DNA of 64,000 nt, from contig JAJTUP010000005.1 of NCBI GenBank assembly GCA_021399435.1, positions 310,001-374,000 of the forward strand, read 5' to 3'. This DNA comes from Diaporthe sp. PMI_573. Lineage: Eukaryota > Ascomycota > Sordariomycetes > Diaporthales > Diaporthaceae. Below, piece by piece: positions 11,608-22,400 of this stretch; position 1 is the stretch's first letter; each line of letters opens with the position of its first letter. The notes beneath the pieces were generated by a model. The model saw only the letters and a program-made list of their open reading frames with translations, did no database searches and was not told the DNA's origin. Both the position numbers and the translations under genes were made by a program.

Positions 11608-13316
11608 GGTGGTAACGAGGGTGTCAGGTTCATGGGAAGGCCATCATTGTAGCGACTCTGCTGGACTGGCTGGAGAAAGAAGCGGGGTAAACGCACGGAA
11701 AGGATATATAATCTCGGTGGCTTCTTCACAGTGACGTAGTTCTTACGTATCGTGTGTAACCTGTGCTTGAGTCCGCAATCGGCTGCGGTCGTACGAGCTT
11801 GTCCTCGGACCTCAGAAGTCATTCCTTTGCTCACCGAGTATGGGCCCGTGCCCGGGCAGAGCAGTGAGAACCTCGATTATGCGGCCGGAGCCCAGGAAGA
11901 ATTCAAAAAGGGTCGCTACCTTGTGAGCTGTCAAATTGTAGAAATTACATATTATGAGACATGGACCATATTGGCGCTATCTCTCTTGAACTCTTTTTGT
12001 TTTATTTGGGCTACCCTCAACGAAAAGCCACTATTCTTTGAAGTTGACGACCAAGCCATGACGTCTTGAAGACCATCTCAGTAGAGGTACGAGTATGTGT
12101 TTGTGATAAGACATTCGGCGTAGGATTCAATAATTATGTCAGCATGTTGGTTTCGTGGGTCATTTTTCCGTGTATTTGCCCGATCCACGATGTGGGCCTC
12201 TTAGGAACTTCAAGTGGGGGTTAATCTCTGTTATCCCCAGAAACAGTGCGATATTGCCAGATTTGATTTCCGAAACTGAATTCCATGGAACTCTCGAACC
12301 GTCCCCAACGTTGGCTAACTCGGACCTCGCCCAATTATCTTCTGAGCAGTATCATGAAGCCTGTGCTTCACTGACTACAGCGCGGGAATGATTCAGCCAA
12401 CGTATGTGTACATGGGGTCCGATTGCCGTCTTCATTCAACGGCTTCCAAGTCTCCCGTGCTTGCTGGAATCCGTTCGTAGCCCAGAGTATATCTCCAAAT
12501 AGCCCATGAATTATCTCAAAACTAATCGGCAATGAACAGGCGTGAAGTCCGTCTTTACTAGACATTTCATTCTGGTCCTCGAGCGGATGGTATTGCGCGG
12601 GTACTGCAGTCGAGCGCACCACTTCGTATTCAACGTTGAAGTGCCGAATAGCATGCTCTCAATGGGCTTCTATAACCCTGGATCCCGGCCACTCAACGGG
12701 CAACCGGCACAGTGCACAGGGATGCTAGAGTTTAACGAAGATCGCCCCAACGCCCCTCCGCAAATGACCTGTCAGGACTCAGCACGGCCAGATGGCCCCC
12801 AAAGGTGGGCACGGCAGTGCGAGAACCCAGCGCCCAGTCACAGGCTCCAGGCCCTGTCTGTCAATCTATTCTAGGTGGAGCTTGGCCACGGCCCCACGCC
12901 CTCTGGCAGCGCGTAGCGCCTGTGGGGGCTCAGGAATCGCGGAGCTTCTGTCGCCCACACAAGGTGATTGGCTGCCTGCTGGTAGGATTATTGGACGGAT
13001 CTTGCCATTCAGCATCCTTGGATCGCTTAGGAGGCCGCTTTGCGCGGTGGCCCGCCACGATAGGAGAGGAGATTGTCCAACATCAGAAATTAGAAGTGAC
13101 TTTTTTAGGGGGTCATTGACCACAGTGAATTTGTTCCTATGGGGCGGCGTGGTTGGTATACAAATGCAATGGTTTCCCATTTTTACTGCCTGCCCCTGAG
13201 GCTTTGGGCATGCCACGCCGTCCATCAGGTCTGCTCGCCTCAGCCTGTCACTCTTAGACTCAGTGTCGAAGGGTATAGCCAATTTCTGGACCGGATCGTC
13301 CACCGAATTCGCCATC
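11608..13316. other. Intergenic region upstream of the cutinase gene
   Basis: About 1.7 kb between the divergent F-box-like gene and the cutinase gene. Open frames overlap on several strands without splice signals or family motifs. It should include both promoters. No specific site is recognised. Confidence 0.4.
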
Positions 13317-14200
13317 ATGAAGCTCACCACCAGCCTGCTTCCGGCTCTCGCCCTGACGGCACAAGCACTCACAGTCCATTTTGATCTTCAGCCCCGTTTC
13401 GATGTAAACGACATCCTCGCCCTCGTAGCCAAGATCTTCCCCTTCGACGTCACCCTCGAGGCTGCTCAGAAATTGAGCATTGCCGCCGAAGAGACACTTG
13501 CTTTTGTCCAGGGGTTCAAGACAACGCGGCAGGATCTGGATGATGGGAAGTGCAGTGACCTGCTTGTGATCTTCGCAAGAGGAACTCAGGAACCGGGCAA
13601 TGTCGGCGCGCTGGTTGGACCGCCTTTCTTCAAGGCCTTGGAGGGAGCCTTGGGCAGTTCCCACACACTTTCGGTCCAGGGAGTCGACTACGAGGCGACT
13701 GTGGCTGATTACCTGGAAGGCGGTGATCCGGAGGGGAGTCAGGAGATGTGAGTGAACAAGGGGTTCGACGGCGCAGAAATGACAAGGCAATCCAGCTGAG
13801 CTAACATGAATAGGGCCTCGCTCATGACAGAGGCTTTGAGCTCATGTCCCAGCTCAAAGATCGTGCTAAGCGGGTACTCCCAAGGCGGGCAGCTGGTACA
13901 CAACGCAGCCAAGTTATTGCCAGCAGAGACAATGAAGACGGTCAGCTCGGTGGTTATCTTTGGAGATCCAGGTTTGTCAAATTGCGTCTGAAATAAGCTG
14001 AGCATGTCCGCAGGTCAGCTGACTTACAAACAGACAGCAGTCAAAGCGTGGACAATGTAGATCCGGAGAAGGTTTTGGTGGTCTGCCACAAGGGAGATGA
14101 TATCTGCCAATTCGGAGACTTGGTACTCCTCGATCATCTGACTTACGCTCAAGACGCAGACACAGCGGCGGACTTTGTGGTGTCAAAAGCTGGGTTTTGA
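13317..14200 (+). CDS. Secreted cutinase-family serine esterase
   Basis: Exons 13317-13747, 13814-13971 and 14034-14200 give 251 residues. The N-terminus MKLTTSLLPALALTAQALT is a clear signal peptide. The cutinase fold signatures are all present: LVIFARGTQEPGNVG for the oxyanion region, the nucleophile elbow GYSQGGQ with Ser166, the acidic residue Asp218 in CHKGDDIC, and His231 in DHLTY. Cys pairs around 155/214/221 fit family disulfides. The enzyme should cleave cutin or related polyesters outside the cell. The protein has about 40 residues more before the catalytic core than classical cutinases, including a Phe/Asp-rich helix (DVNDILALVAKIFPFDV). Introns are 66 and 62 bases; the second begins GTTTGT, a less usual donor. 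The frame is intact and the gene looks functional. Confidence 0.9.
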
Positions 14201-14693
14201 AATGTAGAGGCCGCTGCTGAGTAACTTGAAAAGCAGCTTGTTTTTAGGAGTCCCGTGCCTCATAGAGAGGACATCAATCTTCTCACAAATTCCAGCATCT
14301 ACGTGTTCAAGTCTTTGATGCGTTCGTGGTGATATTTAGTAGTCGACGGCAATCAAAATGCCTGGGATACATGAATTCTTTCCGACAAGACTCAAGATGC
14401 CATAAAGCGTGGCCCGCGGATCTGTTGCCTACCATCTATACTCCCGCAAGAAAGCTATTTGATTCATAGAAAGATATCCCTCGAGTATACCACAGTTACT
14501 GTGCAATCCATCGCACCAGAACCTCATCGCTTTCGCCCTCACAAATATCAGACGGAGCGGTCCTGCTTTCATAATAATCTGGTTCCTCATCTGGGTGAAA
14601 CTTGCTGAGCCGTTATCATTCGATGGGGACTCGAAGTCGTAGTTGGTAGTGGGAAGGGATAGGGTGGTATGTATAGTTGCGTGTTTTGAGGGC
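14201..14693. other. Intergenic region after the cutinase gene
   Basis: About 490 bases downstream of the cutinase stop. The rest of the P450 gene would be expected here if it had been intact, but no frame resembling the P450 core (I-helix, ExxR or the Cys-ligand loop) was found. Confidence 0.4.
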
Positions 14694-15092
14694 TCAATCC
14701 CCTTTCCCATATCTGTCGACGCGTTCGGTGCTCCGCCCAGCCCAGGACCCGGACAGATTTGATTTGCCGAAGATCTGCATGTTCTCATATACTATATCCC
14801 TGGAATATTTGGCGCTATGCATTTCGGACAGCACGTCGACGTCGCATACCATAACTTCATTTGGCCCCGTTCGAACAATGTCTCCGTATCGGTAGAGAAG
14901 CTTTTTATGCTCTTGGTGCATTGTCATGTTGCGATTCAGCCAGGGCCCCGCATACAATTTTGTCATATTCGCGATGCAGGGGCCTGGTATGTGGCGCGTC
15001 CGGTGGACAAGGGCTCGATAAATAATTATAGTACCGAACAGGCCAAAAGTGTATTGGAACGACAAAAGGGCTGCGACAGAGACTCCGAAAAG
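14694..15092 (-). pseudogene. Cytochrome P450 N-terminal remnant
   Basis: Minus-strand frame encoding the start of a fungal cytochrome P450: a membrane-anchor-like hydrophobic stretch, then HIPGPCIANMTKLYAG, KKLLYRYGDIVRTGPNEV and a segment ending KYSRDIVYENMQIFGKS. RxGPNEV is the typical early P450 motif. Only about 95 recognisable residues remain before the frame ends at 14694. No ATG lies in frame ahead of the conserved part, since an in-frame TGA is met first upstream. The oxygen-binding helix, ExxR motif and heme-binding cysteine loop are all absent downstream. It is therefore a relic, not a gene. It lies head-to-head with the terpene cyclase gene about 0.7 kb away, which suggests a formerly divergent pair in a terpenoid pathway. 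Confidence 0.75.
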
Positions 15093-15811
15093 AAATCATA
15101 GAGCGTTTATATGCGAGAGCAGCAATCCAAACTCGAGCATGATATAAGTAAGCATAATTTGTGCCGACTAACAGCTATGCTATCTCATGACCAAAGTAGA
15201 AGATATGCGATAGTACCCCAATAGAAAGCGCAATATACTCCAGAAAATAAGGGTGGGGAAAAGAACGCGTCGTGGTAGGTATTTTTCCTATCAATTGATA
15301 GCACGAGGTTAAGGAAAGTAGTTAACTAGAACGGTGTTGTATCGTGAAGGAGCGGTGTAAGGTCGATGGCACGTATTGGACAAAATTGCAGTGCAAGCTA
15401 TACAGGGGTCAAAACTGTCTTATCCGCTCCCTTGCTGGACTGGGGTCAAAACCTTTGACTGGCCGCGGAGCTGAATGGTTGATTCTTTGTCTCGAGTGGT
15501 TGTACAGGGAGGTGACTACGGGTGACTATATGCATGTAAAGCGGCACGGAAAGTGCGTGATTCCGACGGCTCAGAATATCTTGTGGAACACTTTCCGAGA
15601 CATCCCTTGGGATGTCTCGGCGAAAACGGAAACCCCGCTTAACTCTTCAAGCTGCCAAAATGGAGTCGATCCCAGCTTGCGATCGAAATTCCCGTCCATG
15701 CTCAGCATCACAGGTTGTCAGGAATGTTTGTGCCAAGGGAGAATAGCGGGTATATAGTGGGGTTCCCATAGCGAGGGCGCTCAGAGAGGGAGACTTCTTC
15801 CTTAGGCTTCA
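15093..15811. promoter_or_regulatory. Promoter region of the terpene cyclase gene
   Basis: About 0.7 kb between the P450 remnant and the terpene cyclase start. It contains a strong inverted repeat at 15595-15620 (listed separately). Otherwise it is AT-rich without a coding exon. Confidence 0.5.
15595..15620. promoter_or_regulatory. 12-base perfect inverted repeat in promoter
   Basis: CCGAGACATCCC, a two-base TT spacer, then GGGATGTCTCGG. The arms are exact reverse complements. It lies about 190 bases before the terpene cyclase ATG. The symmetry suits a dimeric regulator such as a Zn2Cys6 protein, whose half-sites are often CGG/CCG, here at both ends. Function is inferred; a chance or hairpin role cannot be excluded. 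Confidence 0.5.
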
Positions 15812-17277
15812 ATGGATTCCTACCCTTACCCCCTTATCTGGCCCTGTCACTCTGCCCGTGACCTTATTTCTGACACAGGTATTGGTATTCCTTTACCTAA
15901 TTCCGCCGGTATGGTTGTCGTCGACGAAGCCGCAGCCTTGTTGGCGATGTTCCGGGGCCAAGTCCTCCGAGTGTCAGGAGAAGATGAGTTATTTGGACAG
16001 TGGTGCCGAGGAATCAGTCCGATGTACGACTGCCTTGTCGTGGAAGTCAACCAAACTTTGCGCGCCGTCATCAGAGATGACAAACTTTTTCGAAAGGTTG
16101 AGGCTGCGGATCCTGCTCTCTTCGCTGCTTTGTAAGTGCATTTAAATTCAAACTGAGAATGGCAAAGGAAACGGGGCACGTCTGGGCCGCTCTAATCTGT
16201 GAAATTCGTACAGGTGCTATCTAAAATCAGGATCGAATCAGTTGAAGACCATGGCGTTTGTAGGGGCCGCTATGATTCTATGGGATGATGTCTTGGATCA
16301 AGAGTTCCCTCCAGAACATCCCAACCTCGAAACAAAACTAGCGGAGATTGATGAGTTTCGGCAAATCTCTATTTCCTACGTGGAAGACTCATTCTTCCCG
16401 CGAACGTCACAGGAGTTGGGCAGCCCTCCTAACGATGGCTGTGCGGTTTTCAGGGAGGCTGTTCCATCGCTTTTGGAAGCAGGCGAGACTCAGTTCCAAA
16501 GAGAGTGTTTTGTGGAAGAGATGCGCAAGTTTCTGGGCAGTTCAGACTACGAACAGAAGCAGAGAGCGTCAGGAAAGCTTCCTAGCATCGAAGAGTTCTG
16601 GAGATACCGTCACGACACAGAGGCTACCGGTGTTTTTTGCTCTATGCACCAGTAAGATATCTCACGTGTTCGGTCTTCACATCGTCACCGCAAGTTCTCA
16701 TAAGACTGATGAGGACTCGAAGGTACATGGCAGGCACTTGTCTGTCACCGGATCTTGCAATTTCGGAGGAAGTAATTGTCATGGGACGTGAGGCGAGCAC
16801 ACAGGCTGCCATGTCAGTTGGCGCTGAGTGCCTTTCACATGTAGCGACACTTGTCTCACCGCAGCTGACTCGATGAACAGATCGAATGACCTCCTATCCT
16901 TGAGAAAGGAGATGGTAAGAGTCTTGGACACGGGCGCTTCTACTGTCCACTTTACTTACGAGACCACATATTAGGCATCGGGCTCAACCTCCAATGTCTG
17001 TATCATAATGGCTCACATCATAGGTACATCTCTGGACGAAGTTACAGGACACCTCCTGAGTCAGATACTGGAGTCGCATGTTCGTTTTGACGAAGCCGCT
17101 TGCAAGCTGAAGATCAAGGCGAACAGCGATGCTTTGGCGATGCAGAAGGAAGTTGATCGCCTTATCCAGGCATTCGAGAACTATCAGACTGGATTGTTCA
17201 CGTGGTGTAGTCGAAGTAAGAGATATGGCATTGCTGGGTGCAGACAATCCGACGGCTCTCTTGAGATTTTATTATAG
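15812..17277 (+). CDS. Class I terpene cyclase (sesquiterpene-synthase-like)
   Basis: Five exons, 15812-16131, 16214-16651, 16705-16812, 16881-16914 and 16975-17277, give 400 residues. The metal-binding motifs that define class I terpene synthases are both seen: the Asp-rich motif DDVLDQE at residues 131-137 and the NSE/DTE motif NDLLSLRKE at 291-299. It should ionise a prenyl diphosphate with Mg2+ and cyclise it; length and motif spacing fit a fungal sesquiterpene cyclase, but the substrate and product cannot be read from sequence. The third exon ends at the GTCAGT donor after GCCAT, which is what brings the NSE motif into frame. Ends are intact. Neighbours are a P450 relic on one side and a short-chain dehydrogenase on the other, so it may be the surviving core of a reduced terpenoid cluster. 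Confidence 0.87.
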
Positions 17278-18096
17278 GGGGTTTGCCTGTGTGGGAGCTT
17301 TGTGTATTTGATTTTGCTAATGAAACAAATCGCAAGTAGAGCAAGATAATTTCTCGACTCATATGCTGAGATAAACTTCCGATATATTAACGAGGGTATA
17401 ACGATGAGTAGATTCGAGGTTGCTTTTTGGAAGTTCCTTTGAAAAAGCTGGACTGAGGGTAGCAGCACTTGCCAGTGTATCGTAGGCTAAGCCCGGGTGC
17501 CCCGCAGACCATTATCAATATTGATGTTTGTATATCTAAAACTCCGTTACCATTCTTAATATTGTAAAGTGTCGGCTCTTTTTTGTGGTCCAGTGATGAG
17601 CGGCGTTGCTGGTATTGAGCAACCGGAGCTTTTCCTCCTATAGGTCTAGGCCGAGTGCTGTTTGATTTCGTCATTAGCACTTCACCCTGACGACCCTTCG
17701 TCATCGGCTCACTAGACGATGTACATTGCGTCTGTGTAATGTATATTTTTCATATTTCTTTTGAATGACATTGGTTCCTGTATTTTCCCTCCAGAGTAGC
17801 CAGTCCTGTCCGTAGGAATATAGTTGTTTCTTTTTGTCTGCGTTTGTTCTGGTGCAGGTCCAACGTCATGATTCTCTCACCTCATCGACGGCACGCCTGC
17901 CCCTCCGCCAGGCCAGACCGTTTATTAAGGGGCTGTCCCAAGCATCACCGCGCTTCTTGACTTCTCTTGGACCATTTTCAAGCACACAATCTCACACTCC
18001 ATCAACCAAACCTCACACAACAACGGACCCCATTTTCCACCACTGTCTCGTCTCCTTCGAACCATCCCCTTGATAAACACAACACAAACATCCACA
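17278..18096. other. Intergenic region
   Basis: About 0.8 kb between the terpene cyclase stop and the dehydrogenase start. The final 200 bases are CA-rich with few G residues (CACACTCCATCAACC and similar), typical of a fungal 5' untranslated leader. No coding exon is seen. Confidence 0.45.
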
Positions 18097-19119
18097 ATGG
18101 CAACCCAGAGTGTCGCAGCAGCCAGCCATGGCGAACTCAATCGCAATAACCTGTTCAACCTGAAGGGACGCGTCGCACTTGTCACTGGCGGTGGCAGCGG
18201 CATTGGTCTGATGATCACGCAGGCCCTGGCTGTCAATGGTGCAAAGGTCAGCAATAAAAACCGCAGATCCCTGCGTCCACTTCATCAGAGTTATACTGAA
18301 ATTTCATAGGTCTACATCACAGGCCGTAGTGAGGACAAGCTCGAGAAAGTCGTGGATACTTACGGAAAGGACATTGAAGGCGAGATCATCCCGCTCAGCG
18401 GGTTCGACGTCACGAGCAAGGACCATATCACCAAGCTGGTGAAGGAGGTCGAGTCCCGCGAGGAATGTCTGTGCATCCTGGTCAACAACGCCGGCATCAG
18501 CAGCAATACCGTCGCCACCGAGACCGATTCGACGCCACAGCTCAAGAAGAACCTGTTCGACGCTGATGGCGTCGACTTCCAGGACTGGATCAACCCGTAC
18601 AGCACCAATGTCGCGGCCGTGTACTTCACATCTGGTAAGTGATCTCCCATCACACCTGCTTCAGTTCACAGCTACTGACAACTATTCGCAGCTGCCTTCC
18701 TCCCCCTCCTGCAGAAATCCTCGGACCTCCACGAGGGCTGGTCCGGCACCATCCTGAACATCACGTCCATCTCAGGCATGATCCAAAAGGCGCAGCACCA
18801 CTTCTCCTACAACGCCTCGAAGGGCGCAGCCATCCACCTCACGCGCATGCTCGCCTCCGAGGTCACGTCCAACGGCCACAAGATCCGCATCAACAGCCTG
18901 GCCCCCGGTGTCTTCCCCTCCGAGATGACCGCGGGCGAGTCCGACGAGTACCAGAAGAGCCACATCCCCAAGGAGAAGTACGAGGGCAAGTTCCCCGCCT
19001 CCCGGCCCGGCAAGGACGTCGACATGGCACAGGCGGTGCTGTTTGCTGTTACGAATCAGTACCTTAATGGTCAGAATTTTGCTGTTGATGGTGGTTATAC
19101 TATTGCCGCTGGTTTGTGA
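18097..19119 (+). CDS. Short-chain dehydrogenase/reductase (classical SDR)
   Basis: Exons 18097-18246, 18310-18634 and 18692-19119 give 300 residues. The Rossmann cofactor motif TGGGSGIG is at 30-37, the structural motif NNAG at 109-112, and the catalytic YNASK with Tyr198 and Lys202, preceded by Ser residues of ITSISG. Arg56 after the second strand (ITGRSEDK) suggests NADP(H) preference, an inference. The C-terminus ends NFAVDGGYTIAAGL, the usual SDR tail. Substrate is unknown. Closely related fungal SDRs include gluconate- and acetoacetyl-type reductases, as well as cluster-associated ones. It follows the terpene cyclase on the same strand and might act on its product, but equally may be an ordinary metabolic enzyme. 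The frame is clean. Confidence 0.9.
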
Positions 19120-19406
19120 GGGAGCATTCAGTCAGGAAGCCCAAGGGACGGCTTAATCTTTTCACTGGGAAATTAAAAGCGTAGCATTACTGAACCGTGG
19201 AGGAATTCCATTCGGAACCTTCCAAAATCGAGAATCATTCCCAGGCATTTCAAAGGTCGCTCCCTGCCTTGCTCACTTCTCGTTCTAATGTCGACAGTAA
19301 TACACTCAATCACCATAACTAAGGGCGAGGTGAGTCAAAACGATGCGCAGTGTGAGTTTCATCTTGCTCCGATCTATCTGAGCCTCAGCAAATGTTGGCG
19401 TGGCTC

Positions 19407-22400
19407 CTAGTTGATTTCAAGTTCCCACTGAGCGGCCAAACCCTCCTTCCACTCCTGAACCGTAATCTTCTTTCCCTTTCCATTCTGCTCATAGATGGCC
19501 TCGAAAATCCTCTCATCACTTCGCATGGGTCTCACCTCACTGGGAATATTCACAGTCTTGGCCTCAGGTCCAACATACATGTCATGACCAAATGGTGGCA
19601 TCCTCAACCACCTGTGCTTAGCGCTGCAAGCTATGATCCTCACAGCGTCCTTGGGATCGCGCAGTCGTTCGAGACAACCTCCACAAAAGTCTATCTTCGA
19701 ACAGTAGAGGCAGTGGAAGAAACCCTGCTCGAAACCGAAGTCAAGGTTGCATCGTCTCCCATCTGGTAGGAGGCCATCACATGACAGTACACGCTGAAGA
19801 CGCCCCTCGTCCAACTCGGGTGTGTGCCATAGTTGCAGGTCAGAAAGGGTGTCTCGGAGGTGGCCCTGCGCGACTAGAGTGGTCGCAGGAACCGGGTCAG
19901 TACGATATTCTTCTCCAGAGCCTTCTGCTCCGCCTGAATTCATCTCTTGTGTTGCCAGACGAGATTCAAATATGTCGTTCGCGACCTTTATGCGTGGGAT
20001 CTGCTGCGAGGTCTCTGGAACTTGTTCCTTGACGGCGAGCACGATTTCTTCCGACATTGTCGCGATTGTTTCCAATACTCGTTCTTTGTCCGCGTCATCG
20101 CAATCGAAAACGTCCTCGTCGTCGAAGGACAGTGCCTCGGTCACGAGGTCAGGCTGGCCTTGAAGGGCAATAGCCATGGCCGCGTTCTTGAGGTCACCGG
20201 AATTCGCCAGGACACAGAACATGTCGTATAATCCGACTGGATCGTTGTCGGCAATATCATCCGTGAGATCCTGTAAGGCGTTTCTCATACGAGACTTGAG
20301 CGTCGCCCTGGAACTCTTTTGATCGCCATTGAGCGCGTACAATATGCCCAACAGTGCCGGCGGGTCAGCGCGGAGGTCGGAATCACCATCGTCGAGTTTG
20401 GATAAGGCGTCGACGTTTTTGAGGTGTTTCCCGTCCACCATGATCTGAAAGTAGTGTTTGGCCAGTTCCGCGGTAGCGGTCTCTTGCACGACAGAGGCGT
20501 TAGAGCCTCCGACGTCGGACAATTGCTCACGACATTCCCTCCATAGCCTCACAGCCTCGCTGATGGGTTCTGTAGCCTCGGTTGACACCTGGTTGTACTT
20601 GTATGCCGCGATACCAAGGTAGTAAAGCAGCACGCCGCGGGATTCGTCTTCAGGGAATCGAATCTCGCTCAGCGATCCAGATGTTCGGTTCTCCATCGGC
20701 ACAGCATTGGTTGTGGCCCTGGCCATAGCCTGCACGATAGCTCTCGAGAGATCCACGTCACCCATTGACACCGCGAACATTTACGATACAATGGTGTCAC
20801 AATCTTCGTCCCGAGCAGTCATTCTCAACATGTCGATTATCACCACCTCTTCATTTCCTTCGGCCAGTAAACCCCGCAAGAAATCCCTTTTCACCTCTGT
20901 GTCTGCGAGATTGAACGTCGATTTGAATTGTCCAAATTTACCTCTCCGCACCTGATCCTCATCTCCGCTCAAGCATGCCTGCGAATAATGGTCTGCGGCT
21001 TTCTGTGCATCATCTGCCTCGTGGGAATATTCACCCAGGAGCAGATGCAAACTTGCAACGTCCATCGGCGTGGCACCATTCTGGTTCGCTTCGCTAAGTG
21101 CCAGTTCCACCTGCTTAATTGCCTCTGAGGTTTTCCCGAGGCGAAAGTAGGTTCGCCCCATGCTGCGGTAGCAAAGCCAGCTGGGGCTGCCTTGATCCAC
21201 GGCCTTTCGGCACAGCCGCAAGATGGTCTCGGCCTCACTTCCCTCCTGCGACGAGGCAACCTCGGCGAGGCGCTCGTACCAAAGGGAATTAAGTTCGGAA
21301 TCGGGCAGTCCCAGGTATTCCTGGCACCACCTGCTCATTTGGTCCCAGTCGATCTCGCTTGAAGAGCTGGACGAAGAGCTCGCATCATCGGTATTGGCGT
21401 TGCGAGTTTCCGGAAGTCCTTGAGTGTCCTATATTAGGAAAATGGTCAGCATTGTCCCGGTCCCAGAAGGGAGGCCCGCGGCGTGGATTTGGAAGTTTGG
21501 GATACGACCAGTGAGGAAACTCACCGCTTCCATGAATTCTTTGATCCAAGCATAAGCATAGCTCACGTCCCAGCTCCTATCCCTCAACAGACCCTCCAAA
21601 ACAGTTCCTACTAGCTCTTTCAAGAAGCCTCTCACCGGGTTGACGGCTCTCTGTATCTCATTGAGCCACTTTGGCTCCAGCTTTCGCACTATTCCAGAGT
21701 CCATCAACCAGACCTTCACCTGTCCCATCTCCTTCGCGGTCCAGTAACTCGGCTTGAAGCTTTCTAAATGACGAGCGAACGTTTCTCTATTTTTGAACAG
21801 CTCGTATAGATTGCGCCCAAGCCTGAGTTTCTCGCTGGGCATCAAGGTCCCCTTATCCTCATTCTCGAGTTGGCGGAGTCGGTCTAGGTGGTACGGCAGC
21901 CAGAAGACAAGGTGTGACCCAATATGCTGAGTCTGCACTGTAGACTGCTGGTCCAAGTAGTCGAAGGCCCGTGTCACGATGGTGTGGTGTGCAGTGAACT
22001 CGTCCACGGCGATAGTATGACGGCTGGTATCCAGCGTGTTAGAGGCTGTGTCGAAATTGAACGACTTAAAGTTTTGCCGAATCGTTTGCTGGGCCAAGTC
22101 CCAGAAGAAGTGCCCGCAGAGCTCTTGGTCGACGTTGTCGATCTTGATGGTCATACTGATCGTGGGCCGCTCGGGAGACTGCAGTGCCTTGGCAGAATCG
22201 TTTGTCCTCTTTTTGAGGTAGCTTGCGACATCATCCTGGGCATAGACATAGCCATCCTCGAGCTTGAGGATCGCGGAGTATTTGTTCGTGATAATGTACT
22301 CCAGAGACGCCAGAGGAGAATCCACGCTTGAGTACAGGAACTTCAAGGTCATCATTTAGCACATGTAATGGGGATATTTCTCTATGAGCGGAACATACCA

